This document shows positions 1 through 11,210 of a stretch of 64,000 bases of DNA, in pieces. A program made the translations under genes and the position numbers. The stretch spans positions 62,001 through 126,000 of the forward strand of contig NZ_JAUZQF010000006.1 in the NCBI RefSeq assembly GCF_030718205.1, given 5' to 3'. Numbering within the stretch: position 1 is the first letter of the stretch; each line of letters opens with the position of its first letter. Below the pieces are notes generated by a model that worked only from the letters and a program-made list of their open reading frames with translations, was not told the DNA's origin and did no database searches. Origin of the DNA: Nonomuraea turcica. Its GTDB lineage: Bacteria; Actinomycetota; Actinomycetes; Streptosporangiales; Streptosporangiaceae.

Positions 1-310
1 TGACCTGCCCCTTCTCGTTAGGGATATAGCCCACGTGGGCCAACCCGTGGAAGGGCACCAGGTGATGTTCGCAGGTCGAATAGACCTCGATGTCCTTCAC
101 CAGGATCATCTCGTCGTGATCGACGTCGAACACCTTGGTCAGCACGTCTTCCGGCGTCTGGCCGAGCCCTGAATATTGCTCGGCCATGGCCCGGGCGACC
201 CGGGCAGGCGTCTCGAGGAGGCCGTCGCGGTCGGGATCCTCGCCTATGGCGTAGAGGATCTCGCGGACGGCCTTCTCGATCCTGCCCAGGTCAACATCGT
301 GCTGTGTCAC
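1..310 (-). CDS. folE: GTP cyclohydrolase I, partial at left edge
   Basis: This is the N-terminal 103 residues of GTP cyclohydrolase I, which opens GTP to 7,8-dihydroneopterin triphosphate, the first step of folate synthesis, in the cytoplasm. The translated piece includes [13 protein letters not shown] and the zinc and active-site segment [12 protein letters not shown], both hallmarks of the family. The start is GTG at 310; GGAAAG lies about seven bases upstream and decides it. It begins 22 bases after ftsH stops, in the same direction, which fits the common actinobacterial order tilS-hpt-ftsH-folE. The C-terminal half lies outside the window. Confidence 0.95.
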   Translation of the reverse strand, partial: MTQHDVDLGRIEKAVREILYAIGEDPDRDGLLETPARVARAMAEQYSGLGQTPEDVLTKVFDVDHDEMILVKDIEVYSTCEHHLVPFHGLAHVGYIPNEKGQV

Positions 311-332
311 GCAAACATCTTTCCGTGCTGGG

Positions 333-2330
<1,998 letters not shown>

Positions 2331-2567
2331 CCGATGCGGAACCCCTTGCGGGCCCGTCCCTTCCTGACCATGGCCTGGAACCCCGGGCTGGCCCGGGGCC
2401 GCGGCATCCGGCACCGCGACTTCTGACTACCCGAAGGGGACACGTGGTCACCCTCCCGGAGTCTGAAGGTACACCGGCAGAGCGCGCGGAGGGACCGCCC
2501 GCTACACCGGCCTTGCCCTATCAACGTACGTCACGTTGCGCGATGTTCCCGGCCAAGGCAAGTGGGG

Positions 2568-3119
2568 CTACTTATAAACGTGCGGCGCGAGCGTCCCGAT
2601 GAACGGAAGGTTCCGGTATCGCTCCGCGTAGTCGAGGCCATAACCGATGACGAACTCGTTTGGAATGTCGAACCCGACGTATTTCACCTCGATCGGCACC
2701 TTCACCGCGTCCGGCTTACGCAGCGCGGTGCAGATCTCCAGGCTCGCCGGGTTGCGGGATTTGAGGTTTTCCAGCAGCCAGTGCAGCGTCAGGCCGGAGT
2801 CGATGATGTCCTCCACGATCAGCACGTGGCGGTTCATGATGTCGGTGTCGAGGTCTTTCAGCACGCGTACGACACCGGACGACTTGGTGCCGGCGCCGTA
2901 TGACGACACCGCCATCCAGTCCATCTGCACCGGCACGTGCAGGGCCCTGGCCAGGTCGGCCATCACCATGACGGCGCCCTTCAACACGCCCACGAGCAGC
3001 ACGTCCTTGCCCGCGTAGTCCTCGTCGATCCGCCCGGCGAGCTCTATGATCTTGGACTGGAGCTCCTCCTGCGGGATGAGGACCTTCTCCAGGTCATTGC
3101 CCATGTCGGCAGCGTCCAC
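2568..3119 (-). CDS. hpt: Hypoxanthine phosphoribosyltransferase
   Basis: This 183-residue purine-salvage enzyme joins hypoxanthine or guanine to PRPP to give IMP or GMP. The PRPP loop [11 protein letters not shown] lies at about residues 99-109, and the length is usual for the family. The start is GTG at 3119, with AAGGAA about seven bases upstream; an internal ATG at 3104 is possible but has no better ribosome site. The tilS stop lies only ten bases upstream, so the two are probably co-transcribed, as in many Gram-positive bacteria. A gap of about 240 bases separates it from ftsH and may hold an ftsH promoter. Confidence 0.95.
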   Translation of the reverse strand: MDAADMGNDLEKVLIPQEELQSKIIELAGRIDEDYAGKDVLLVGVLKGAVMVMADLARALHVPVQMDWMAVSSYGAGTKSSGVVRVLKDLDTDIMNRHVLIVEDIIDSGLTLHWLLENLKSRNPASLEICTALRKPDAVKVPIEVKYVGFDIPNEFVIGYGLDYAERYRNLPFIGTLAPHVYK

Positions 3120-3129
3120 CTGTGGTTCC

Positions 3130-4131
3130 TTACGCGTGGGGACTGATGGCGAGTATCAGGGTGCCATACCGCCGGCTCGCGGACAGACCCCCGGGCAGGT
3201 CCGCGGCCTTCTGCCCGCGCCACCGCGTGACCAGCCGATCCACGGCCAGCACATGCGTGGCGGAAAGGGCGCCGGATGGGGCTCCGGCGGCGATGGCCGC
3301 GCGCCGCAACACCCTCCGCCTGACGGCGTCGGGCAACTTCTCCAATTCCTTGACGGCGAGCGTGACGGTCCCGTCGATATCGCTAAGAGCGCAATCCTGG
3401 TACGCCGATTCGGCCCATCCGTCAAGGGCGTCGGCGTCCTCGCGCGCCAGTCGCGCGGTCCTGGCGAGCGCCTCGGCCACCCCGGGGCCCAGCTCCTCCT
3501 CCAGAACGGGGAGCACCCTTCTCCTGACGCGGACCCGTGTGTACCGGGGATCCTCATTGTGAGGATCGTCCCAGGGGATGAGGCCCAGGGCCCGGCAGGC
3601 GGCGACGGTGGTGGCTCTTGGGAGGTCGAGGAACGGGCGGCGGTATCGGCCGGCTTGGGCGGCCATGCCGGACAGCGACCGCAATCCGCTGCCCCTGGCC
3701 AGTCCCAGGAGCACCGTCTCCGCCTGATCGTCCCTGGTGTGGCCGAGGAGGACGGCCGCGGCCTGGAGCCGGTCGGCCGCCTCGGCGAGCGCCGCGTATC
3801 TGGCCTCTCTGGCCGCCGCCTCGGGGCCGCCCTCGGCTCCGACCGTGACGGTGAGCACGTCGGCGGGGTGGAGGTCCAGCTGCGCGGCCTGCTCGACAAC
3901 CTGCCGCGCCCGCTCGGCGGAACCGGGTTGGAGCTGGTGATCCACCGTCAGGAGGCCGGCCCGCAACCCCATCCGCGGCGCGACGAAGGCCAGGGCCGCG
4001 GCCAGCGCCAGGGAGTCGGCGCCGCCACTGCATGCCACCAGGACCAGGGTTTCGTGCGGGAGATCGGTCAGCGCCTCCCGCACTGCCCTGCGGATGTCGG
4101 CTACGGCTGGATGTGGGCCCACGGGTGCCAT
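3130..4131 (-). CDS. tilS: tRNA(Ile)-lysidine synthase
   Basis: TilS attaches lysine to C34 of the CAU-anticodon isoleucine tRNA, so that it reads AUA. The 333-residue protein has the N-type ATP pyrophosphatase motif SGGADS at residues 35-40, preceded by LVLVAC. Actinobacterial TilS proteins are short like this one and lack the large C-terminal domains of the E. coli enzyme. Start is ATG at 4131. It heads the tilS-hpt-ftsH-folE series. The 133 bases between it and the next minus-strand stop at 4266 are very GC-rich and show no gene. Confidence 0.93.
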   Translation of the reverse strand: MAPVGPHPAVADIRRAVREALTDLPHETLVLVACSGGADSLALAAALAFVAPRMGLRAGLLTVDHQLQPGSAERARQVVEQAAQLDLHPADVLTVTVGAEGGPEAAAREARYAALAEAADRLQAAAVLLGHTRDDQAETVLLGLARGSGLRSLSGMAAQAGRYRRPFLDLPRATTVAACRALGLIPWDDPHNEDPRYTRVRVRRRVLPVLEEELGPGVAEALARTARLAREDADALDGWAESAYQDCALSDIDGTVTLAVKELEKLPDAVRRRVLRRAAIAAGAPSGALSATHVLAVDRLVTRWRGQKAADLPGGLSASRRYGTLILAISPHA

Positions 4132-4265
4132 TGTCGCGGGTCGCCGCCCGCCGACGCGCCACCACCCGTAACGCCGCGGCCCGCCAGCGCGCCACAGCCC
4201 ATCGGCGGGGGGTGAGCACGCGGGCGGGCAGGCCCAACCGGCAGGTCAGGGCCAGGAGGCCCGGG

Positions 4266-5342
4266 TCAGGCGGGGAGGGCTGGGGTGCCGATGACGCGGT
4301 TGATCCAGGCGTCCGGGTCGGCGATTTCGGGAGTCGTCGGCAGGGATTCCGGCGACGTCCACACCTTGTTGAAACCGTCCATCCCCACCCGGCCGACCAC
4401 CGACCGCACGAACGCCGACCCCTCCGCATACTGCTTCATCTTGACCTCGATCCCCAGCAGCCGCCGCACCGTCTTGTCCAGACGGGAGCCGCCCTCGCGG
4501 CGGTGGGCGAACTTGGCGCGGATGTCGGCCACCGACGGCACCACGGACGGGCCCACGGCGTCCATCACATAGTCGCCGTGCCCTTCCACCAGCGTCATCA
4601 CGGCGGTCAGGCGGTCGAGGATCTCCTTCTGGCCCGGCGACTGGATGGCGTCGATCAGGTTGCCCTCGCCGCCGCGCACCACGTCGGCCACCGTGTCGGC
4701 GGCGTTGCGCAGGCGTTCGAGCAGCGTGGGCAGGTCCAGGTCGGAGGCGAGCAGGAACTCGGTCATCTGCGAGCGCACGTATTCACGCAGCCATGGCACG
4801 CCCGTGAACTGCACGCGGTGGGTCTCCTCGTGGAGGCACACCCAGAGGCGGAAGTCGTGCGGGTCGACGCCCATCTCGCGCTCGGCGTGGACGATGTTGG
4901 GGGCGACGAGCGTCAGGCGGCCCGTGGGCTCCTGGCCGGTGGGGTCGGGCGGGAGGAACAGCTCATACTGGCCCAGGACCCGCGAGGCGAGGAAGGCCAT
5001 CACGGCCCCGACCTCGACACCCGTGATGCGCGAGCCCACGGCGGTGACGATGGCCGGAGGCGGGTTGGAGCTGTTGCCCATGCGCTGCGTCAGGGGCTCG
5101 AGCACCACGCGGAAGCCCTCGACGTTCGCCCTGATCCAGCCGGGCCTGTCCACGATGGTCGCGGGCTGCGGCGCGGTCTCCGTGTGGATCTTCGTGAACT
5201 CGCGCACGTGGCCCTCGGCCTCACGTGAAAGGGTGCGGAGCTCGGTGACGGCCTGCCTGGCCTCCTCCCGGCTCACTAGAGGACCGGGGCGCACCAGGCG
5301 CGTGCCGGTCGTGACGGCCAGATCCCAGTCGATCACCTGCAT
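4266..5342 (-). CDS. Zinc-dependent metalloprotease, F420-associated DUF2342 family
   Basis: The 358-residue protein belongs to the actinobacterial DUF2342 metalloprotease family, often noted as associated with coenzyme F420 biosynthesis. The visible signature is HEETH at residues 171-175, a gluzincin-type HExxH, inside WVCLHEETHRVQF. No signal peptide is seen, so it is probably cytoplasmic; the substrate is unknown. The start is ATG at 5342, beginning MQVIDWDLAV, with GGTGGA six bases upstream. A longer in-frame extension to 5441 runs through a repeat-like intergenic sequence and is rejected. The gene commonly sits near tilS and dacB in actinobacteria. Confidence 0.88.
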   Translation of the reverse strand: MQVIDWDLAVTTGTRLVRPGPLVSREEARQAVTELRTLSREAEGHVREFTKIHTETAPQPATIVDRPGWIRANVEGFRVVLEPLTQRMGNSSNPPPAIVTAVGSRITGVEVGAVMAFLASRVLGQYELFLPPDPTGQEPTGRLTLVAPNIVHAEREMGVDPHDFRLWVCLHEETHRVQFTGVPWLREYVRSQMTEFLLASDLDLPTLLERLRNAADTVADVVRGGEGNLIDAIQSPGQKEILDRLTAVMTLVEGHGDYVMDAVGPSVVPSVADIRAKFAHRREGGSRLDKTVRRLLGIEVKMKQYAEGSAFVRSVVGRVGMDGFNKVWTSPESLPTTPEIADPDAWINRVIGTPALPA

Positions 5343-5504
5343 AACGTCCACCGTACGTGGTGCAGACCCAACCTGCGAAGGAGCGCCGGTGTCTGGAGGA
5401 GGAGAGAGGGAGCGAAGCGACCGAACGACGAGGGAAGACACCGGCTTCCCAGCGACTGAGCCGCGATCCGCAGGATCGCAATAAGCACGCGAAGGAGCGT
5501 CTCG
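5343..5504. repeat. Intergenic repeat-like hairpin region
   Basis: This spacer between dacB and the metalloprotease holds an inverted repeat, GCCGGTGTC with GACACCGGC, flanking a purine-rich stretch that includes GAGCGAAGCGACCGA. A second small hairpin has arms GCGATCC and GGATCGC with loop GCA. A related motif, GAGCGTAGCGAACGA, lies in another intergenic gap near 15131-15145. It may be a dispersed palindromic element or a terminator for dacB. Confidence 0.45.
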
Positions 5505-6929
5505 CTACGAGCGAGCGACGATGGCGGCGAGCCGGTCGAGCACGGGCTCGGCGTTCACCGGCACGCGATCCGCCATGAACGCGAACGTGACCAGCCGCCC
5601 GTCCTTGGTCGTGGCCAGTCCCGCCAGCGTGTTGACGTGGTTGAGCGTGCCGGTCTTGGCGCGGACCAGGCCCACCTCGCCCTTGCTGTCGCCGGAGGTG
5701 AAGCGGCGGCCGTTGCCGAGCGTGCCGGAGAAGCCCGCGATCGGCATGCCGGAGGCGATGGCGTGCAGGCCGGGGTGGTCCGCGGAGCCGGCCAGGGCGA
5801 TGAGCTTGGCCAGGGCGCCGGGGCTGATGCGGTTGTGGGTGGACAGGCCGCTGCCGTCGGCGAGCGAGACGCCCTTGGTCACGCCGAGCCGCTGGAGCAC
5901 GGCGGTCACGGCCTTGGCGCCGCCCGCGAACGACGCCTGCTGGGCTTCCTTGATCGCGACGTGCCTGGCCAGAGCTTCGGACAGGTCGTTGTCGCTGTGC
6001 GTGAGCGCGTGCTCGACCAGGGCGTAGACGGGGGCGGAGTCGACCTTGCCCAGCTCGGCGGCGCCGGAGGGGGCCTTGCCCGGGCGTACGGACTTCGACA
6101 CGGAGATGCCCTGCTTGGCGAGGAGCCGGGCGAAGGCCGCGGCGGCGTAGGCCGGCGGGTCGGGGACGCGGGGTGTGTTGTAGCGCGGGTGCCGGCGGCC
6201 CTCGTCCATGGCGAGCGCGTAGACCGGCGCCACGTTGCCTTCGGGGATGTAGCCGGGCTTCCAGCCGGAAGCGGTGGAGGGGCCGCTGAACAACGACGTG
6301 TCGTAGGTGAGGGTGACCTTCTTGATGTTCTGGGATTTGAGGGTCGCGGCGGTGCGGGCGGCCAGCGTGGCGAGGCTCGCCTGCTTCGGGTACGACGGCT
6401 TCGCCGAGGGGCCCGCGAGCAGCGGGTCGCCGCCGCCGACCAGGACGATCGCACCTGGCTTGGCGCCCTGGACGACCCTGGTGGACAGGCGGGTGTCGGG
6501 GCCGAGCGAGGCGAGCGCGGCCACGCACGTGACGATCTTCGTGGTGGAGGCGGGAGTGATGGGCGTGTCGGCGTTGGAGGCGAAGACCTGCTCGCCGGTG
6601 GTCGCGTCGAGCACGACGGCGCCGACCCGGTCGCCGAGCGCATCGTCACCCAGGGCGCTGGTGAGCTGCCGCGTCAAAGTACCCTTAGTCGGGAGAGGTC
6701 CGTCTCCTGACTTCGCCGAAAGCTGGGCCAGCACAGGTCCCGCGGTGACCACGGGGACGGGCGGAGGAGACCCTTCCTGCGGGGACGCCGTCGGTTCGGT
6801 CGGTGAAGTCTGCCTCGTCAGCGCGCCCAGGCTGAAGTCGGTGGTCATCGCGTAAACACCGGTGACGATCGTCAGGGCCTGGAGCACGGCGAGAGTGGCC
6901 AGCATCACCCACCGGTCGTGCCGCGCCAC
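5505..6929 (-). CDS. dacB: D-alanyl-D-alanine carboxypeptidase / PBP4 (peptidase S13)
   Basis: This 474-residue penicillin-binding protein of the S13 family trims or cleaves peptidoglycan cross-links outside the membrane. A membrane anchor lies at about residues 9-28, followed by a Pro/Ser/Thr-rich linker. The three active-site motifs are present: STTK at 128-131, SDN in [10 protein letters not shown], and KTG in [11 protein letters not shown] towards the C-terminus. The start is ATG at 6929. It is divergent from ppa, with an 85-base shared promoter region. The synteny of dacB with ppa and the zinc metalloprotease is common in actinobacteria. Confidence 0.93.
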   Translation of the reverse strand: MARHDRWVMLATLAVLQALTIVTGVYAMTTDFSLGALTRQTSPTEPTASPQEGSPPPVPVVTAGPVLAQLSAKSGDGPLPTKGTLTRQLTSALGDDALGDRVGAVVLDATTGEQVFASNADTPITPASTTKIVTCVAALASLGPDTRLSTRVVQGAKPGAIVLVGGGDPLLAGPSAKPSYPKQASLATLAARTAATLKSQNIKKVTLTYDTSLFSGPSTASGWKPGYIPEGNVAPVYALAMDEGRRHPRYNTPRVPDPPAYAAAAFARLLAKQGISVSKSVRPGKAPSGAAELGKVDSAPVYALVEHALTHSDNDLSEALARHVAIKEAQQASFAGGAKAVTAVLQRLGVTKGVSLADGSGLSTHNRISPGALAKLIALAGSADHPGLHAIASGMPIAGFSGTLGNGRRFTSGDSKGEVGLVRAKTGTLNHVNTLAGLATTKDGRLVTFAFMADRVPVNAEPVLDRLAAIVARS

Positions 6930-7014
6930 GTCGCCTACCCTCTCTCTTGAGTTCGCCTACGAGACATTAACGCCAGACCGGGGGTACCCGGGTGGCTTGA
7001 GCGGAGGAACCGCG

Positions 7015-7509
7015 GTGGAGTTCGACGTTGTCGTTGAGATTCCCAAGGGGCAACGGAACAAGTACGAAGTGGACCACGCGACCGGGAAGATCAGGCTTGA
7101 CCGGCTCCTGTTCACCTCCACGCAGTACCCCGCCGACTACGGCTTCATCGAGCACACCCTCGGCGAGGACGGCGACCCGCTCGACGCGCTGGTGCTGTTG
7201 CAGGAGCCGACGTTCCCGGGCTGCTACATCACGTGCCGGGCGGTGGGCATGTTCCGGATGACCGACGAGAAGGGCGGCGACGACAAGGTCCTGTGCGTGC
7301 CGTCCACCGACCCGCGGATGCATCACATCCAGGACATCCACCACGTGTCGGAGTTCGACCGGCTGGAGATCCAGCACTTCTTCGAGGTCTACAAGGACCT
7401 GGAGCCCGGCAAGTCCGTCGAGGGCGCCAACTGGGTGGGCCGCACCGAGGCCGAAGCTGAGATCGAGCGCTCCTTCCAGCGCGCCAAGGACGCCGGCCAC
7501 CATCACTGA
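7015..7509 (+). CDS. ppa: Inorganic pyrophosphatase
   Basis: This soluble family I pyrophosphatase hydrolyses PPi and so pulls biosynthetic reactions forward. The 164-residue protein contains the metal-binding run [11 protein letters not shown] and the family stretch [15 protein letters not shown]. The start is GTG at 7015, giving [12 protein letters not shown], with GGAGG nine bases upstream; longer in-frame starts lie in the dacB promoter region. It ends with His residues four bases before the convergent NlpC/P60 gene stops, leaving no room for a classical terminator between them. Confidence 0.96.
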   Translation: MEFDVVVEIPKGQRNKYEVDHATGKIRLDRLLFTSTQYPADYGFIEHTLGEDGDPLDALVLLQEPTFPGCYITCRAVGMFRMTDEKGGDDKVLCVPSTDPRMHHIQDIHHVSEFDRLEIQHFFEVYKDLEPGKSVEGANWVGRTEAEAEIERSFQRAKDAGHHH

Positions 7510-7513
7510 TCCT

Positions 7514-8611
7514 TCAGCGGGGCCTGGTGGCGCCCACGAGGTCCCCGCGCCAGATCGAGGCGACCCGCACCACGTCGCCGGTCTGCGGCGCGTGCACCAT
7601 CAGGCCGCGGCCCACGTAGATCCCGACGTGGTGGATGGTGGTGGGGTCGCTGGTGTTGTACGCGAAGAACAGCAGGTCCCCGCGCCGCAGCTGGTCCAGC
7701 GGCACGTGCGGGCCCGACGTCCACTGGGTGCCGGTCCAGTGGTCGAGCCGCACTCCGGCGCGTTCCCATGCCCGCATGGTCAGTCCTGAGCAGTCGTAGG
7801 TGTCCGGGCCGTCGGCCGCCCACACGTACGGCTTCCCCAGCTGGGTGAGCGCCCAGTTGGCCGCCGCGTCGCCGAAGGCCGAGCCGCCGGAGACCAGCTT
7901 GGCCGCCTCCCGGCGTCTGGCCAGCAGCTCGGCGCGGGAACGTGCCGCGTCGACCCGCTGTTGCAGGCGGTGCTCACGGGCCTGCAACACCCGCGTCTCG
8001 CGCCGCTGACCTGCCACGGCCGCCTCGGCGGCGATCTTCGCCTGTCGAGCGCTCTCGGCGGCGGCCTGCTGCGTGGCCCGGGCGTTCACCGCCTCAGTGC
8101 GTAGGATGGCGGCCACCACTTGCGCGTCGCGCAGCCGGGCCAGGATCGCCGCCCGCTCGCCGCTGAGCTGCCCGAGCACGCCTGCCCGGTGCAGACGGCC
8201 GTCGGCCCCGCCCTGGTCGACGATCATGCCGATGATCGGCTCCAGCGTTGCCCATCCCCCGTACGTCTCCGTCGCCAGCAGAGCGACGTCCTGCCTGGCC
8301 CGTTCGACCTCGGCGTCGGCCGTCGCCAGCCGGGCCTGGGCCTGCGAGGCGGCCTGCTCGGCGTTCCGCAGCCGCACCATCTCCCCGTTGTACGCCTCGA
8401 CCAGCCGCTCCACCTCGGCCGTCAACCGCGCGAGCCGCGACTGCGCCGTGGCCAGCTTCGCGCTCGCCGCCGCCAGGTCGTTCGACCGTTCTCGTACGGC
8501 TTCGCGGGCCTTCGCCACGTCACGCCCGGATGGCGCGGGCTCGGCGTGGACCGGCGGGCAGAGCGCGACGAACAGGCAGCACGCCAGCAGCCCTGCCCGG
8601 AACGTGCGCAT
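7514..8611 (-). CDS. Secreted NlpC/P60 cell-wall hydrolase with coiled-coil N-terminus
   Basis: This is a secreted peptidoglycan endopeptidase of RipA/RpfB-partner type, 365 residues long. It has a signal peptide (MRTFRAGLLA through PPVHA), then about 200 residues of Ala/Arg/Glu-rich heptad-like sequence that should form a coiled coil. The C-terminal NlpC/P60 domain shows DCSGL, holding the catalytic Cys, and HHVGIYVG, holding the catalytic His. It probably cuts the stem peptide between D-Glu and the diamino acid, as known for the family. The start is ATG at 8611. It is a single gene, convergent with ppa. Confidence 0.92.
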   Translation of the reverse strand: MRTFRAGLLACCLFVALCPPVHAEPAPSGRDVAKAREAVRERSNDLAAASAKLATAQSRLARLTAEVERLVEAYNGEMVRLRNAEQAASQAQARLATADAEVERARQDVALLATETYGGWATLEPIIGMIVDQGGADGRLHRAGVLGQLSGERAAILARLRDAQVVAAILRTEAVNARATQQAAAESARQAKIAAEAAVAGQRRETRVLQAREHRLQQRVDAARSRAELLARRREAAKLVSGGSAFGDAAANWALTQLGKPYVWAADGPDTYDCSGLTMRAWERAGVRLDHWTGTQWTSGPHVPLDQLRRGDLLFFAYNTSDPTTIHHVGIYVGRGLMVHAPQTGDVVRVASIWRGDLVGATRPR

Positions 8612-8743
8612 AGGTCCCCCAGACCACAGTGGTTACTCTATGCACACAGTTCCCGCTACGGCGCTCACGTAACGTGACGTCGGCGGAGTGGAGGGGATCC
8701 GCTGCTCTTCATGGCGTGCTCTTGGTGATGACCGGGGGCGGGA

Positions 8744-10225
8744 TTAGCCGTTCTCGGCAGGCGTGTGCTCGCCGGCGGGCGTGGGGGTGGTCGTTTCCGC
8801 CGGCGTAGTGGTCGGTGTCGCCGTGGGCGTCGGGGCTGAGCTCTGATGCGTCGGAGTCTTGGTCGGAGTCGGCGTGGATGTCGGGGTCGACGTCGACGTG
8901 GGGGTGGGGCAGGAGGCGCGGGTGCAGGGGCGCGGCTTGCCCGGGTGCGGCCGGGGACCGTGCCCGCCGGGGTGGGTGCCGGGCGGGCCAGCCGGCGGTC
9001 GCCACGTGGGCGGCCCTCCTGGTTGCTGCTGTGGCGGCTGCCCTGGCTGCTGCTGTGGCGGTGTCCGCACCGGAGGGCCGGCCGACGGCGGCGCGGGCTC
9101 GGACGCGGAGATGGGCGGCGGGCGCCACACGGTGCCCTGAGGTGACGAGCCGGGCGGCTGGACGGGCTGCGTGGTCGTGGGATTGACCACGGGTTCCACA
9201 GTCATCGGCACGTTCTGGGGCTCACTCTGCCGCGGCACCCGGACCTCGGGCGCCTCCCCGGTCGCCGGGGCCGCGGCCGTCGCGCCCCCTGACAGGCCCA
9301 CGCCGTCCCTGCCCATCACCTGGAAGATCACCGCTATCGCCACCACGGCCGCGACCGCCGCCAGCGCGCTCGCCAGCGCCTGAGGCCACCTTCGAACGCT
9401 CTTGGCCGCGGGGAGGGGAAACCCGGCCGCGCCCAGCGCGCCCGTACGCCTGGCGACGTAACGGCGGTAGGGCAGCAGCTCGGGGTCGACGAAGGAGCTC
9501 ATCACCCTGATGCGCAACGCATCGGGCAGCGACGTGCGCGGCAGCAGCTCGAAGACCTTGGTCGCCGAGACCTGCCGGCCGCGGTGCGGCGCGCAGATGT
9601 CGCACTGCGAGAGATGCCTGACCAGGCGCTCGCGCATGCCCGCCGTGAGCTCGCCGGAGAAGCCCGAGAGGATGGCGGCCCGCCGCGGGCAGTCGTATGG
9701 GCCCTTCCTGGCCAGGATTTCGGCGGTGATGGCGTCACGCAGGTGGTCGCGGGCGGTCGCCATGGCCTCCTCCACCTGGCGTACCGGGACGGCGAGCACC
9801 TGGGCCAGCTCGGGGTCGGGCAGCTCGTGCCTGATCGACAGCTCCAGGATCTCCCGGTCGGCGACGGGCAGGCCCTGGACCGCGTTCCACGCCATGACCC
9901 GAAGGTCGGCGTCGGCGGGGTCGTCCAGCGCGGGCGCCTCGGCCAGTGCCTCGGCGGCGCCCGGCGGCGCGGCCGCGCGGCGGCGCAGGCATTCGCCCCG
10001 GGCCAGCGCGTACAGCCAGGCGCGGAGCCGGTCGGGGTCGGTCAGCGCGCTCGCGTGCGCCTCGGCGGCGATCAACGTGTCGCGGAGCGCCACCTGTGCG
10101 CTGTCGGCGTTGAGCAGAAGGGACCAGCAGTAGCGGTAGACGTCCTCCGCGTACGCGTCATAGAGCGCGGCGGGGGCGCCGGGATGGCGGGCGCGGAGCG
10201 CATCCACCAGGGCGCGGTCGGTCAT
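8744..10225 (-). CDS. Sigma-70-like protein fused to a zinc-finger, membrane segment and Pro/Thr-rich tail
   Basis: The 493-residue product joins parts usually found on separate proteins. Residues 1 to about 165 look like ECF sigma regions 2 and 4: ALYDAYAEDVYRYC, then a run with LPVADREILELSIRH. A putative anti-sigma-like zinc finger follows, with His, Cys and Cys in RHLSQCDICAPH. A transmembrane helix lies near residues 285-300 (ASALAAVAAVVAIAVIF), and the last 170 or so residues are Pro/Gln/Thr-rich and probably extracytoplasmic. Start is ATG at 10225. ECF groups with fused membrane extensions are known in actinobacteria; whether this one still binds RNA polymerase cannot be told. It may act as a one-piece envelope sensor. 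Confidence 0.75.
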   Translation of the reverse strand: MTDRALVDALRARHPGAPAALYDAYAEDVYRYCWSLLLNADSAQVALRDTLIAAEAHASALTDPDRLRAWLYALARGECLRRRAAAPPGAAEALAEAPALDDPADADLRVMAWNAVQGLPVADREILELSIRHELPDPELAQVLAVPVRQVEEAMATARDHLRDAITAEILARKGPYDCPRRAAILSGFSGELTAGMRERLVRHLSQCDICAPHRGRQVSATKVFELLPRTSLPDALRIRVMSSFVDPELLPYRRYVARRTGALGAAGFPLPAAKSVRRWPQALASALAAVAAVVAIAVIFQVMGRDGVGLSGGATAAAPATGEAPEVRVPRQSEPQNVPMTVEPVVNPTTTQPVQPPGSSPQGTVWRPPPISASEPAPPSAGPPVRTPPQQQPGQPPQQQPGGPPTWRPPAGPPGTHPGGHGPRPHPGKPRPCTRASCPTPTSTSTPTSTPTPTKTPTHQSSAPTPTATPTTTPAETTTPTPAGEHTPAENG

Positions 10226-10336
10226 GTGACCGAATGTAATGGATTCGTAACTAGTAGTTCCACCGATTTGGCACTGCTGACACATGTGAATTTCGCGTGA
10301 TTAGCCCATCCGATTTTTCGGACTTTATACGGCAAA

Positions 10337-11146
10337 TCACTGCTTATGGACCGATACGACTTGCGTGCTCCGGTCCACCTCGAACGGCTCGCTCTTGGGC
10401 TTGACCGTATGCACGGGGATGGCCCCGCCGAGCGCCAGATCCTCGTAGGGACGGCCGGTCGAACCCCAGGTCCTGGCCGTGATCTCGGTCCTGGCGACGT
10501 CCGCGCGCGGCGGGAGCCCCGACACGGTGAGGATGAACCTCGGCGGGCTCCCGGCCTTCACGTCGTCCACAAACGTGCTGCCCCCGCCCAGCAGTTTGCC
10601 CGTCTTGTCGCGCAGCAACGCGTTCACGACGAGGCTGCTGGCCGATGCCTGATACGGATTCCCTACATATCCGGTAATAAGGTATGAGCCGTCTTTCTGG
10701 CGCAATGTCTGGGCACGGGTGACAGGGAACCGCTGGAAAGCCGAGGCGATGCGCGCCGCCGGCCGCCATTGTGCGGGACGGTATTGGATGGTCACCTTGG
10801 CCGGTTTCTCGGCGGCGCTGGCCTGCCCGGTGAAGGCCAGCGACCCACCCGGTGGCACGGCGTCGAGCGGCTGGTCCAGCCGGACGACCTCGGTGCCCTT
10901 GGCGTCCTGTCCGACGATCGTGGCCACGACGTGCTCGCCGAAGTGCCACGGGTTGGCGTTGCTGAGCACGCCGGCCCAGGTGACGGCGTAGCCGTCCGCG
11001 GACTTGGCGATGTTCGAGACCTGTTCCTTGAGGGCCAGAGGCTTGAGTTGTTGGACGGGCCGTTCCTCGCTCGTGCACCCTGCGAGGCAGATCGCCCCGA
11101 GTGCCCCCAGTGCGAGTACGCTGACGGTTCGACTGTGCGGGATCAC
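10337..11146 (-). CDS. Lipoprotein with FxLYD-like domain
   Basis: A 269-residue secreted lipoprotein of unknown role. The start is GTG at 11146, giving VIPHSRTVSVLALGALG followed by the lipobox LAGC; upstream in-frame codons have no signal-like sequence. The body is beta-rich, with GYVGNPYQASASSLVVNA and later AGSPPRFILTVSGLP, resembling FxLYD domains found in cell-surface proteins. It lies on the same strand upstream of the sigma-like gene, 111 bases away, so a functional link is possible but unproven. Confidence 0.72.
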   Translation of the reverse strand: MIPHSRTVSVLALGALGAICLAGCTSEERPVQQLKPLALKEQVSNIAKSADGYAVTWAGVLSNANPWHFGEHVVATIVGQDAKGTEVVRLDQPLDAVPPGGSLAFTGQASAAEKPAKVTIQYRPAQWRPAARIASAFQRFPVTRAQTLRQKDGSYLITGYVGNPYQASASSLVVNALLRDKTGKLLGGGSTFVDDVKAGSPPRFILTVSGLPPRADVARTEITARTWGSTGRPYEDLALGGAIPVHTVKPKSEPFEVDRSTQVVSVHKQ

Positions 11147-11210
11147 TTTGCCGTGATAACCCGAGCATGGGCACGGCTGGCAGAGGACACGCGCCAGCCG
11201 TACCAACTCT

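Noticed and set aside
8612..8743. Riboswitch ahead of the NlpC/P60 gene
   Set aside because: c-di-AMP riboswitches often precede such genes, but the 130-base gap is too short and shows no matching core.
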